Assembly (NCBI RefSeq): GCF_008329645.1
Contig: NZ_CP043474.1
Coordinates: forward strand, 2,604,001 to 2,668,000
Origin: Mycolicibacterium grossiae
Lineage (GTDB): Bacteria > Actinomycetota > Actinomycetes > Mycobacteriales > Mycobacteriaceae
Reading direction: 5' to 3'
Length of the DNA: 64,000 bases
The notes below the pieces were generated by a model that was not told where the DNA came from, searched no databases, and saw only the letters and a list, made by a program, of their open reading frames with translations. Shown in pieces: positions 16,544 through 23,942 of the stretch. The stretch's first letter is position 1; each line of letters opens with the position of its first letter. The position numbers and the translations under genes are program-made.

Positions 16544-17147
16544 GGTAGGAGGCGTGTCAACGCTTCTGGGATACGCCCGCGTGAGCACCGCGGGCCAGGA
16601 CCTCGCTGTGCAGCTGGCCGCACTCGCTGCCCAGGGCGTGGAATCCGACCGGGTTTTCACCGACAAGCTCGCGGGTGCCGTGAACACCGACCGGCCCGGC
16701 CTGGCGGGGCTGCTCCACTACGCCCGCGAGGGCGACACAGTGGTCGTCACCGCCATCGACCGCCTCGGTCGTTCCGTCGCCGAAGTAACCCGCACCATTG
16801 CCGAACTCGGTCAACGCCGAATTCTGTTGCGCGCCCTACGTGAAGGCATAGATACCGGCACGCCAACAGGCCGCGCAGTGGCCGCCATCATGGCCACCCT
16901 GGCCGAGCTCGAACTCGAGCTCGGTCGCGAGCGCCGCGCCGCTTCCCGCGCCTCTAGGCGCGCGCGCCGCCTACCGGCCACCAAGCCCGCCAAACTCACC
17001 CTGGAACGACAGCAACAGCTCCGCCGTCTCGCTGCAACCGGAGAACCCGTCCACGAACTCGCCAAAGCGTTCGGCATCAGCCGAGCGACGGCATACCGAT
17101 ACCTCTCCACACCCATCGACAAGTCAGTACTGGAGTCGACGCCGTGA
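16524..17147 (+). CDS. Serine recombinase (resolvase/invertase family)
   Basis: This 207-residue small serine recombinase catalyses site-specific DNA cleavage and strand exchange. The catalytic Ser21 lies in GYARVSTAGQDL, with the supporting motif VVVTAIDRLGRSVAEVTRTI and the E-helix region IMATLAELELELGRERR. A C-terminal helix-turn-helix (VHELAKAFGISRATAYRYL) binds the site. The ATG at 16524 is used; a GTG at 16554 nearer the conserved core is an alternative, and neither has a well-spaced ribosome binding site. Its TGA overlaps the GTG of the Abi-like gene, so the two are translated as a unit. Confidence 0.92.
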   Translation: MSEGNETVGGVSTLLGYARVSTAGQDLAVQLAALAAQGVESDRVFTDKLAGAVNTDRPGLAGLLHYAREGDTVVVTAIDRLGRSVAEVTRTIAELGQRRILLRALREGIDTGTPTGRAVAAIMATLAELELELGRERRAASRASRRARRLPATKPAKLTLERQQQLRRLAATGEPVHELAKAFGISRATAYRYLSTPIDKSVLESTP

Positions 17148-17974
17148 ATCTGACAGAGCTGGGCGCAGCCCTTGCGCCCTTCTTCGATGTTGTAGGGAGC
17201 CCCTCGCACAGTGAACTGCGCGACGCCATCACACGCCACGGCCTCAGCCGTCTTGATCCGGCGCCTTACGGAAAGACACCGGAAGGAAACAGCTTTGGTA
17301 AAACCAGGCGAGTCCGACATGTCTTCGCCTCACCGGCAGCGCACAACGCGACCGCAGGCTTGCCCCTGGCCCGAGAACTTGTGGCGCTGTGTCGTGCCCG
17401 CGGAGGCTTCAACCCCGACAGCGAGGGCTATGCCGGCAGCAGCAAGGTAACCCAGCTGAGCCAGGCCTTCGATCCACTTGGGTTCACTCTCGACCCCGAC
17501 GGGTTGGTGCGGCAGAAGGTTATCGACAACCTCAGCGGTACGGAACTCACTGCGGCGCTGCGCAGCTATGTCGACAGGATCAACCTCAACCCCGACGATG
17601 CACCTTTGCAAGTGGGCGTTGGCAAGGAACTCGACGAAGCCACCGCACGGCACGTCCTGACTGAACTTCGGGGCGGCTATTCAGAGTCGCAGAACTTCCC
17701 AATGACATTGGCAGCCGCATTCGATGCGGTCGGCTTGGCCATACCAACCGTCACTCTCGCAAACTTTGATCAAGATCCGCACCGCGCAGTTCATCAGTGC
17801 CTGATGCTTCTGGCCACAGCAGTCAATCGACTCCGAAACGACGCTGGTACTGGCCACGGACGACCCGGACCACCGCGCAAAACCGCTGCGTTGAGCCCGG
17901 CTGAAGCCCGCCTGGTCGCTCGCGCAACGGCACTCGTCGCAGGGGCGCTGCTCGACAAACTCGACGACGTCTGA
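17144..17974 (+). CDS. Abortive-infection-like protein with Abi-C domain
   Basis: This 276-residue protein is translationally coupled to the serine recombinase by a GTGA overlap. The C-terminal segment (about residues 215-272), with CLMLLATAVNRLRNDAGTGH then GRPG and a helix ending VARATALVAGALLDKL, matches the Abi-C domain of abortive infection family proteins. Those are linked to phage defence by growth arrest. The N-terminal 200 residues (FFDVVGSPSHSELRDAITRH and an internal repeat-like helical region) are not recognised. Codon usage looks less GC-extreme than its neighbours, which fits acquisition by transfer. No separate immunity or antitoxin gene is visible. Defence activity is inferred from the domain and mobile context. 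Confidence 0.75.
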   Translation: MNLTELGAALAPFFDVVGSPSHSELRDAITRHGLSRLDPAPYGKTPEGNSFGKTRRVRHVFASPAAHNATAGLPLARELVALCRARGGFNPDSEGYAGSSKVTQLSQAFDPLGFTLDPDGLVRQKVIDNLSGTELTAALRSYVDRINLNPDDAPLQVGVGKELDEATARHVLTELRGGYSESQNFPMTLAAAFDAVGLAIPTVTLANFDQDPHRAVHQCLMLLATAVNRLRNDAGTGHGRPGPPRKTAALSPAEARLVARATALVAGALLDKLDDV

Positions 17975-18132
17975 GACCCCGCTTGGGCTTGATGTTGGTT
18001 GACCGACCGCCGTGATAGAGGTTCGGAGTGCTTCTCGAACTCGTCGATCTGCGCCCCAGCCCTTCCGATGACCGATGGTGGGTGCCCCCGTTCGCCCAGA
18101 ACGTCACCTACGAACACCCCCACTGGTGGAAT

Positions 18133-18252
18133 CGACAGCTTGGCGAGGAGGTCCTCGACGAGCCCGTAGCTGAGGGCGTTGAGCTTCTCCGGCCGGTCCA
18201 GGGTGATCAGCGTGACGTCCGGGCGGGGCCGGGTGATCTGGAGGTTCGCCAT
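18133..18252 (-). pseudogene. N-terminal remnant of an enoyl-CoA hydratase/isomerase gene
   Basis: The minus strand from ATG 18252 reads a typical crotonase N terminus, with ITRPRPDVTLITLDRPEKLN and then ALSYGLVEDLLAKL. After about 40 residues it loses all similarity (SIPPVGVFVGD...) near 18133. Crotonases are about 260 residues and need the two oxyanion-hole regions that are missing here. The break marks the right limit of the mobile island. The residual frame runs on to 17794 through element sequence. Confidence 0.8.
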
Positions 18253-18272
18253 GGGGTGACCCTAGGCACGCG

Positions 18273-18938
18273 TCAGGGCGTGCTGCTGCGCCACCCCGTG
18301 ATGCCGATGACGATCAGGCGCAGCTGCTTGACGGCGGTGCGGCGGATGTCCTCGAGTGCGGCCGCGTCGTTGGCGTCCTCGATGGCCTCGGCGATCGAGA
18401 TCATGGCGTTGACGAACAGCGTGGCGAGGATGTTCAGGTCCTCGCTGCTCCAGGTGTTGAGCCCGGGAAAACGGGCCAGGTCGATCGCCAGCTCGCTGGT
18501 GATGAGCCGGATCTCGGTGCGGATGGCGTACCGCAGGACGGTGACGCCGCTGCTGCGTTCGCGCCCGATGAAGATCCAGTGTTCGCGGCGTTCGTTGACC
18601 CCGGCGATGAGGATGTCGACGCTCGACTCGATGACGCGGTTGGGGTCGAGCTTGCCGGCGCGGGCGCCGCGCAGCATGTCGCGAAGCGCGCGGAACGACT
18701 CGTCGATGAGGACCAGCCCGAGGGCCTCCATCGACTCGAAGTGACGGTAGAACGCGGCCGGGACGATGCCCGCCTCACGGGTCACCTCGCGCAGGCTCAG
18801 CCCGCTGAAGCTGCGGTCCTCGAGGAGTCGCAGCGCAGCCGACACGATGGCCCGCCGGGTCGCCTCCTTGCGCTCCTCGCGCGACAGTCCGTCCCGCGAC
18901 GAGCGGGAGGAGTGTGACTTGGGAGTACGACTGTTCAC
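18273..18938 (-). CDS. TetR-family regulator of the desaturase operon
   Basis: This 221-residue TetR-family repressor has an N-terminal HTH: RAIVSAALRLLEDRSFSGLS, then REVTREAGIVPAAFYRHFES. The C-terminal ligand domain is helical. The GTG at 18938 lies inside a perfect inverted repeat (GTTCAC-N5-GTGAAC, 18933-18949), so the transcript may be leaderless and self-repressed. It is divergent from the reductase-desaturase pair at 19010-21312. TetR regulators of this kind control membrane fatty acid desaturation in several bacteria, so sensing of acyl-CoA is a reasonable guess. Confidence 0.88.
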   Translation of the reverse strand: MNSRTPKSHSSRSSRDGLSREERKEATRRAIVSAALRLLEDRSFSGLSLREVTREAGIVPAAFYRHFESMEALGLVLIDESFRALRDMLRGARAGKLDPNRVIESSVDILIAGVNERREHWIFIGRERSSGVTVLRYAIRTEIRLITSELAIDLARFPGLNTWSSEDLNILATLFVNAMISIAEAIEDANDAAALEDIRRTAVKQLRLIVIGITGWRSSTP

Positions 18939-18949
18939 TGTGTGTGAAC
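18933..18949. promoter_or_regulatory. Operator palindrome of the TetR/desaturase locus
   Basis: GTTCAC (18933-18938) and GTGAAC (18944-18949) form a perfect 6-5-6 inverted repeat between the TetR gene and the divergent reductase. It overlaps the GTG start of the TetR gene, consistent with autorepression. Confidence 0.65.
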
Positions 18950-19009
18950 TCTACCACGATCAGGGCAAACCCCCTTGCCATCAGCGCCGACAACCCGCAC
19001 GGTATACAC

Positions 19010-20086
19010 ATGTTCACCGAACTTTCGAAGCCGCGCCTCCGCGACCGAGTGCTGCGCTCGCCCCTGGTCGGGCTCCTGACCGGTCCCCATGGCGTCGACC
19101 GCTACACCGAGCTGGTCGCACCGACCTGGACCCTGAATGACGCGCGAGCCAAGGTCGTCGCGGTCCGCCGCGACACTCCGCGCAGCGTCACGCTGACCCT
19201 CGAACCGAATCACGTGTTCACTGCCGGACAGCCGCTGCGGGCGGGCCAGCACGTCAACCTGACCGTCGAGGTCGACGGCCGCCGCCACACCCGCTGCTAC
19301 TCGCCGGCCAACGCCGAGGGCGCCCGTCGGCTCGAGCTGACGATCGGCGTCCACGACGGCGGCGTCGTGTCGGAGCATCTGTTCCGCAACGCCCGTCCGG
19401 GCATGGTCGTCGGGCTCGACGGCGTCGGCGGCGACTTCGTCCTGCCCGCCGAGCGGCCCCGCCGGATCCTGCTGGTGTCCGGCGGCAGCGGCATCACCCC
19501 GGTGCTGTCCATGCTGCGCACACTCCTCGCCGAGGAGCACCAGGGCGAGATCGCCTTCGTGCACTACGCCCGCTCGGCTGCCGACGCCGCGTACCGCGAC
19601 GAGCTGGCAGGCCTCACGGGCGTCCGCGTGCTGCACGGGTACACCCGTAGCGACGACGCGGGCGACCTGGCCGGCCGCTTCGACGCCGAGCAACTAGCGG
19701 CGGCGATGCCGGATCCGGACGCGGTGTTCGTCTGCGGACCGCCGGCGCTCGTCGAGGCCGTGCGGGCGCACTGCCCGCAGGCCCGCTCGGAGAGCTTCGT
19801 CCCGCCGGTGTTCAGCGTGCCGACCGAGGCCTCCGGCGGCACGGTGACGTTCGTCGAAAGCGGCGTCGACGTCACCGACGACGGTCGTTCGCTGCTCGAG
19901 CAGGCCGAGGCCGCCGGCCTGCGGCCGGAGAACGGCTGCCGCATGGGCATCTGCCACACCTGCACGCGCCGCAAGACCAGCGGTGCCGTCAAGAACCTCG
20001 TCTCCGGCGCCATCTCCGCCGCTGATGCCGAAGACGTCCAGATCTGCGTCACCGCCCCCATCGGCGACGTCCAGATCGCCCTCTGA
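19010..20086 (+). CDS. Ferredoxin reductase-type electron donor for the desaturase (Rv3230c-like)
   Basis: This 358-residue flavoprotein has a FAD domain (RCYSPANAEG), an NAD(P) domain (LLVSGGSGITPVLSMLRTLL; VFVCGPPALVEA) and a C-terminal plant-type [2Fe-2S] domain with CRMGICHTC plus a distal Cys in VQICVTAP. The order is the same as in M. tuberculosis Rv3230c, which feeds electrons to the DesA3 stearoyl-CoA desaturase. The ATG at 19010 is chosen because it gives the family's length. The desaturase follows 26 bases downstream in the same operon, so the pair forms an NAD(P)H-driven desaturase system at the membrane. Confidence 0.92.
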   Translation: MFTELSKPRLRDRVLRSPLVGLLTGPHGVDRYTELVAPTWTLNDARAKVVAVRRDTPRSVTLTLEPNHVFTAGQPLRAGQHVNLTVEVDGRRHTRCYSPANAEGARRLELTIGVHDGGVVSEHLFRNARPGMVVGLDGVGGDFVLPAERPRRILLVSGGSGITPVLSMLRTLLAEEHQGEIAFVHYARSAADAAYRDELAGLTGVRVLHGYTRSDDAGDLAGRFDAEQLAAAMPDPDAVFVCGPPALVEAVRAHCPQARSESFVPPVFSVPTEASGGTVTFVESGVDVTDDGRSLLEQAEAAGLRPENGCRMGICHTCTRRKTSGAVKNLVSGAISAADAEDVQICVTAPIGDVQIAL

Positions 20087-20112
20087 CCCACCCGCACGAG
20101 AGGAGAACCGAC

Positions 20113-21312
20113 ATGACCGCCATGCTCGACCGCACCGACACCGACCTGACCGATACCGACCTGACCGACACCGACCTGACCGACACCGACGTGACCGCCC
20201 CCGAGGCGTCCCCGGCCCCGGCCACCGGCGGCGTCAGCAAGACCGTCAACGGCACGGTCATCAGCCTCACCCCCGAACAGGTGGAGGCGTTCGGCCGCGA
20301 TCTGGACGCGATCCGGGAGCGCGTCATCGCCGATCTCGGCGAGCGCGACCTCACCTACATCCGTCGTGTCATAAAGGCGCAGCGCGGCTTCGAGGCCGGC
20401 GGCCGCGCGCTGCTGTGGGCCGGCGTGCTGCCGCCCGCATGGATTGCCGGCACCGCGATGCTCGCGGTGTCGAAGATCCTCGACAACATGGAGATCGGCC
20501 ACAACGTCATGCACGGCCAGTACGACTGGACCGGCGACCCGGCGCTGGCCAGCCGTGACTTCGAGTGGGACTCGGCGTGCCCGAGTGACCAGTGGCGGCA
20601 CTCGCACAACTACATGCACCACACCTACACCAACATCGTCGGCATGGACCGCGACGTGGGCTACGGCATCCTGCGCATGAGCGAGGACCAGAAGTGGGTG
20701 CCCTACTACCGCGGCAACGCCGTCTACGCCTTCCTGCTGATGGTGCTGTTCCAGTACGGCGTCGCCCTGCACGAGCTGGAGACCGAGCGCATCCGCGCCG
20801 GGGAGATCTCGATCGCCGACAAGCGCGAGATCCTCGCCGGCATCTGGAAGAAGGTGGGCCGTCAGACACTCAAGGACTACGTCGCCTTCCCGCTGCTGTC
20901 CGGCCCGTTCGCGCCGTTCACGTTCGCCGGCAACATGACCGCCAACCTCATCCGCAACGTGTGGTCCTACGCCATCATCTTCTGCGGGCACTTCCCCGAG
21001 GGGGTGCAGGAGTTCTCCATCGAGGAGACGCAGAACGAGTCGCGCGGGCAGTGGTACTTCCGCCAGCTGCTGGGCTCGGCGAATCTGACCGGCGGCAAGC
21101 TCTTCCACGTGATGAGCGGCAACCTGTCGTTCCAGATCGAGCACCACCTGTTCCCCGACATCCCCGCTCACCGGCACGCCGAACTGGCGCCGCAGGTGCA
21201 GGAGATCTGCGAGCGCTACGGGCTGCCCTACAACAAGGGACCGCTGCCCAAGCAGTTCGCCACCGTGGTGCGCAAGATCGTCAAGCTGGCCCGCAAGCCG
21301 CTGCCGGCCTGA
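20113..21312 (+). CDS. Membrane fatty acid (acyl-CoA) desaturase, DesA3-like
   Basis: This 399-residue integral-membrane di-iron desaturase has three histidine boxes: HNVMH (130-134), HSHNYMHH (163-170) and QIEHHLFP (from 341). These ligate the two irons that insert a double bond into long-chain acyl chains. Hydrophobic segments lie around 100-120, 200-220 and 255-295. The N terminus is odd: residues 8-27 are four near-identical TDTDL pentads encoded by a 15-bp tandem repeat. GAGAGGAG stands before the ATG. It is paired with the reductase upstream and ends six bases from the convergent Nei2-like gene. Confidence 0.92.
   Translation: MTAMLDRTDTDLTDTDLTDTDLTDTDVTAPEASPAPATGGVSKTVNGTVISLTPEQVEAFGRDLDAIRERVIADLGERDLTYIRRVIKAQRGFEAGGRALLWAGVLPPAWIAGTAMLAVSKILDNMEIGHNVMHGQYDWTGDPALASRDFEWDSACPSDQWRHSHNYMHHTYTNIVGMDRDVGYGILRMSEDQKWVPYYRGNAVYAFLLMVLFQYGVALHELETERIRAGEISIADKREILAGIWKKVGRQTLKDYVAFPLLSGPFAPFTFAGNMTANLIRNVWSYAIIFCGHFPEGVQEFSIEETQNESRGQWYFRQLLGSANLTGGKLFHVMSGNLSFQIEHHLFPDIPAHRHAELAPQVQEICERYGLPYNKGPLPKQFATVVRKIVKLARKPLPA
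20134..20193. repeat. 15-bp tandem repeat in the desaturase gene
   Basis: Four copies of a 15-bp unit close to ACCGACACCGACCTG encode TDTDL pentapeptides near the desaturase N terminus. The unit length keeps the frame, so the copy number could vary between strains without breaking the gene. Confidence 0.85.
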
Positions 21313-21318
21313 CGCCCG

Positions 21319-22089
21319 TCAGCTCTGACAGACCGGACACCAGAAGGAGATCCGTTCCGTGCCGGTGACGTCGGCACGGTCGGACTCGACCGTGGTGCCG
21401 CACCGCCGACACGGACGCCCGACCCGGCCGTAGATCCACAGATCGCGGCCGGGTCGGGTGTCTCCGGTCGTCGTGCGATTGACGCGAGACCGGTTCAGCC
21501 ACAGCATGTCCCGCGCCCGCTGCACCACGCGCAGCGGATCCTTGAGGTCCGCCACGGGCGCCTGTGGGCGGTGGCCCATCACGAAGCAGAGTTCGTTGGC
21601 GTAGACGTTGCCGACGCCGGCCATCACCCGTTGATCCAGCAGCGCCTCGGCCAGGGGCCGCTCGGGCTCGGCCGCCAGGTTGGTGGCCGCCACCCGCGGT
21701 TCCCAGTCCGGTCCCAGCAGGTCGGGCCCGAGGTGGGCCACCGACTCCATGTCGGTCGCGCGCGGCAGGATCTCCAACACGCCGAGGTCGACGCCCGCTG
21801 CCCGGGTCTCGGCGGTCTCGAGCAGGATCCGGATCTTGTACTGCGGGACCCGGCGGATCTGGCCGCCGATAAGCCAGGAGCCGTCCATCTTGAGGTGCGA
21901 GTGGATGCTCGCGTCCCCGACGCGGATGAACAGGTGCTTGCCGCGGCTGAGTACCTCGTCGACGACGCAGCCGGTGAGGTCGACGGTCGCGAACTTCGGC
22001 ACCCGTACGTCGCAGCGGGTGAGCGTGCGGCCCTCGAGTGCGTCGCGCAACTTCGTCGCGGTGCGGTAGACGGTGTCGCCTTCGGGCAT
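21319..22089 (-). CDS. nei2: Fpg/Nei-family DNA glycosylase (Nei2-like)
   Basis: This 256-residue base-excision repair glycosylase/AP lyase removes oxidised pyrimidines. It begins [11 protein letters not shown], giving the Pro2 and Glu3 catalytic residues after Met removal. The conserved lysine is in [10 protein letters not shown]. The helix-two-turn-helix segment is [17 protein letters not shown]-terminal zinc finger has two CxxC pairs (CRRC ... CPVC). The start at 22089 is fixed by the MPEG motif; the longer open frame upstream is not coding. It is convergent with the desaturase and divergent from the nitrilase cluster. Confidence 0.92.
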   Translation of the reverse strand: MPEGDTVYRTATKLRDALEGRTLTRCDVRVPKFATVDLTGCVVDEVLSRGKHLFIRVGDASIHSHLKMDGSWLIGGQIRRVPQYKIRILLETAETRAAGVDLGVLEILPRATDMESVAHLGPDLLGPDWEPRVAATNLAAEPERPLAEALLDQRVMAGVGNVYANELCFVMGHRPQAPVADLKDPLRVVQRARDMLWLNRSRVNRTTTGDTRPGRDLWIYGRVGRPCRRCGTTVESDRADVTGTERISFWCPVCQS

Positions 22090-22241
22090 GCGGCCAACGT
22101 ACCCCGGCCGCCGCTGCGTTACGCCGGCGTTTCGACCGTGAGCACTCGATAACCGAAACGTCTTCCCACGATGACCAGCCGGAAACACACGGGCCGTGTA
22201 ATCGACGCATCCCAATGGACTACCAAAGCTGGAGATGCGCA

Positions 22242-22763
22242 ATGCCGTTTGACGATTCGATCGCCGAGAACATCAAGACCTCGCTTGCGGAGATTCCGCA
22301 CCCGTCGCTGCCGAAGGGTTCCAACATCTACGGCGGCACGAAGATCTTCCCCGATCTGCAAGCCGAGAACGGGGAGTCCTACTTCACGCTGGTGCACGGC
22401 ATCGCGCACGAGTCGTCGGTCAGCTTCGTCGCCGTCCTGCAGGCCACCCGTGCGCTGCGCAAGGGCTTCGAGTCGGCGCTGTACTTCTACGGCCCGGGGT
22501 CCATCAACTGCCTCGCCACCCGCGGCTTTCCGAAGACCGGTGACTCCGGCTTCCCGGGAGAGCAGAACATCAACGACGCGCTCGCGACGTTCATCGCCGA
22601 GGGTGGCACGGTGTTCTGCTGCCGCTTCGGCCTCGCGCTGCACGGCGGCCGCGAGGAGGACCTCATCGAGGGCGTCGTCCCCGCGCATCCGCTCGACGTC
22701 CAGGACGCGCTGATCTACTACGCCCGCAAGGGCGCCATCATCAACTCGACGTACATGGTGTGA
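22242..22763 (+). CDS. MSMEG_0572 family nitrogen-starvation response protein (Nit1C cluster)
   Basis: This 173-residue protein opens the nitrilase cluster and matches the MSMEG_0572/sll0783 family, whose biochemical role is unknown. Recognisable segments are [40 protein letters not shown] and [16 protein letters not shown]. Members were named for induction on nitrogen starvation in mycobacteria and cyanobacteria. The ATG at 22242 has GGAG seven bases upstream; another ATG at 22215 is less well placed. It overlaps the nitrilase gene by four bases. The 152 bases upstream, shared with the divergent Nei2-like gene, must hold the promoter; no clear GlnR or AmtR box was recognised. Confidence 0.9.
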   Translation: MPFDDSIAENIKTSLAEIPHPSLPKGSNIYGGTKIFPDLQAENGESYFTLVHGIAHESSVSFVAVLQATRALRKGFESALYFYGPGSINCLATRGFPKTGDSGFPGEQNINDALATFIAEGGTVFCCRFGLALHGGREEDLIEGVVPAHPLDVQDALIYYARKGAIINSTYMV

Positions 22764-23659
22764 CGATGACCAAACTCGCTGCAGTAGCTGCGAATTTCAC
22801 CCGAGACCTCGACCAGAACTACGCCCTCATCACGGCGCTCGCCGAGGAGGCCCGCGAGCGCGGGGTCGACTTCCTCGTCCTGCCCGAGGCCGCGATCGGC
22901 GGCTACCTCTCGTCGCTGGGCAACCACGGTGACACCGTCAAGACCACGACGAAGTCGCTTCCGCCCGCCATCCGCCTCGACGGACCCGAACTCACTCGCG
23001 TCCGCGAGATCGTCGGCGATCTGCTGATCGCCATCGGCTTCTGCGAGCTGGCCGACGACGGCGAGACCCGGTACAACGCGGCCGCGATCCTGGACGGCGG
23101 TCAGATCTACGGCAGCTACCGCAAGGTGCACCAGCCGCTCGGTGAGGGCATGTCGTACTCCGCCGGATCTGGCTACGGCGTGTTCGACACCCCCGTCGGA
23201 CGCGTCGGGCTGCAGATCTGTTACGACAAGGCCTTTCCCGAGGCCGCGCGCATCATGGCCCTGCAGGGAGCGCAGATCATCGCGAGTCTCTCCGCGTGGC
23301 CCGCGGCGCGCACCGCCACCGCCGAGAACCTGCAGGACGATCGCTGGACCTACCGTTTCAACCTGTTCGACGCGGCCCGGGCCTTGGACAACCAGGTGTT
23401 CTGGATCGCCTCCAATCAGAGCGGCACGTTCGGCTCACTGCGCTACGTCGGCAACGCGAAGGTCGTCGACCCCGGCGGCAACACGCTGGCCACCACGCTG
23501 CTCGGCAGTGGCATGGCGGTGGCCGACGTCGACCTCGACGCGACGTTCCGCACCATGCGCGCCGGCATGTTCCATCTGCGCGACCGCAGACCCGACGTCT
23601 ACGGCCCGGTGACCGACACCGCCGCTGCGCAACTCTGGCAGGACCTCGCCCATGCCTGA
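22760..23659 (+). CDS. Nitrilase of the Nit1C cluster (NitC/Nit6803-like)
   Basis: This 299-residue member of the carbon-nitrogen hydrolase superfamily converts nitriles to carboxylic acid and ammonia through a cysteine thioester. The triad is complete: Glu43 (FLVLPEAAIGGYL), Lys122 (SYRKVHQPLGEG, with the auxiliary Glu129) and Cys154 (LQICYDKAFPE). It most resembles the nitrilase of the Synechocystis sll0784 cluster and NitC of cyanotrophic bacteria, where the cluster is needed to use cyanide as a nitrogen source. Start is GTG at 22760 overlapping the previous stop, with ATG 22766 as an alternative. It overlaps the next gene by eight bases. Confidence 0.93.
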   Translation: MTMTKLAAVAANFTRDLDQNYALITALAEEARERGVDFLVLPEAAIGGYLSSLGNHGDTVKTTTKSLPPAIRLDGPELTRVREIVGDLLIAIGFCELADDGETRYNAAAILDGGQIYGSYRKVHQPLGEGMSYSAGSGYGVFDTPVGRVGLQICYDKAFPEAARIMALQGAQIIASLSAWPAARTATAENLQDDRWTYRFNLFDAARALDNQVFWIASNQSGTFGSLRYVGNAKVVDPGGNTLATTLLGSGMAVADVDLDATFRTMRAGMFHLRDRRPDVYGPVTDTAAAQLWQDLAHA

Positions 23660-23942
23660 GATGACCTTCGATGTCCGGTGGCCCGACGGCCACCTGCAAC
23701 GCTGCTACTCGCCCAGCCTCGTCGTGTACGACTACCTCACGGTCGGTGCGCACTACACCGTGGCCGACTTCGTCGACCGGTCCGGCACCGCGCTCGACGA
23801 GGCCAGTGCCCGGGTGCGCGCCAAGTTCGGCTTCGCGTGCACCTCCGCCGCGGCGACCACCGAGCAGATCGTCTCGGCCGCTGCCGCATTCCCCGACTCC
23901 GCGACGGTCCGCGTCGTCGCCATGGATCCGGTGGCGCCATGA
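23652..23942 (+). CDS. MSMEG_0570 family nitrogen-starvation response protein
   Basis: This 96-residue protein corresponds to the MSMEG_0570/sll0785-type small protein of Nit1C clusters. It starts MPEMTFDVRWPDGHLQRCYS, followed by PSLVVYDYL and a helical part LDEASARVRAKFGFACTSAA. It has no signal peptide or membrane segment. Function is unknown; conservation between the nitrilase and the flavoprotein suggests a dedicated accessory role. It overlaps both neighbours (8 and 4 bases). Confidence 0.88.
   Translation: MPEMTFDVRWPDGHLQRCYSPSLVVYDYLTVGAHYTVADFVDRSGTALDEASARVRAKFGFACTSAAATTEQIVSAAAAFPDSATVRVVAMDPVAP

Larger units (their letters stand above)
14576..18132. mobile_element. Mobile island: IS110 element plus recombinase-Abi module
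   Basis: Between a truncated minus-strand membrane-protein gene (ending at 14575) and a truncated minus-strand enoyl-CoA hydratase gene (broken near 18133) lie an IS110-family transposase, a serine recombinase and an Abi-C-type gene. The left edge carries GGTGTCTCATTTCT (14576-14589), and the same 14 bases recur at 16481-16494 before the recombinase gene. The two broken flanking genes are unrelated, so the insertion was accompanied by a deletion, or two events occurred. The exact right end is not defined; no long terminal inverted repeat was found by eye. Confidence 0.7.

Noticed and set aside
17794..18132. Minus-strand continuation of the enoyl-CoA hydratase frame
   Set aside because: After about 40 residues the translation loses crotonase similarity and runs antisense to the Abi-like gene; it is junction read-through.
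19564..21177. 537-codon open frame on the minus strand opposite the reductase and desaturase
   Set aside because: It is the mirror of two well-supported genes with histidine boxes and Fe-S motifs; the translation is repetitive Gly/Val/Asp with no domain, as expected in high-GC antisense frames.
22090..22241. GlnR or AmtR binding site upstream of the nitrilase cluster
   Set aside because: Segments such as GTTAC and CGATAACCGAAAC are only loosely similar to the known consensus, so no site was called.
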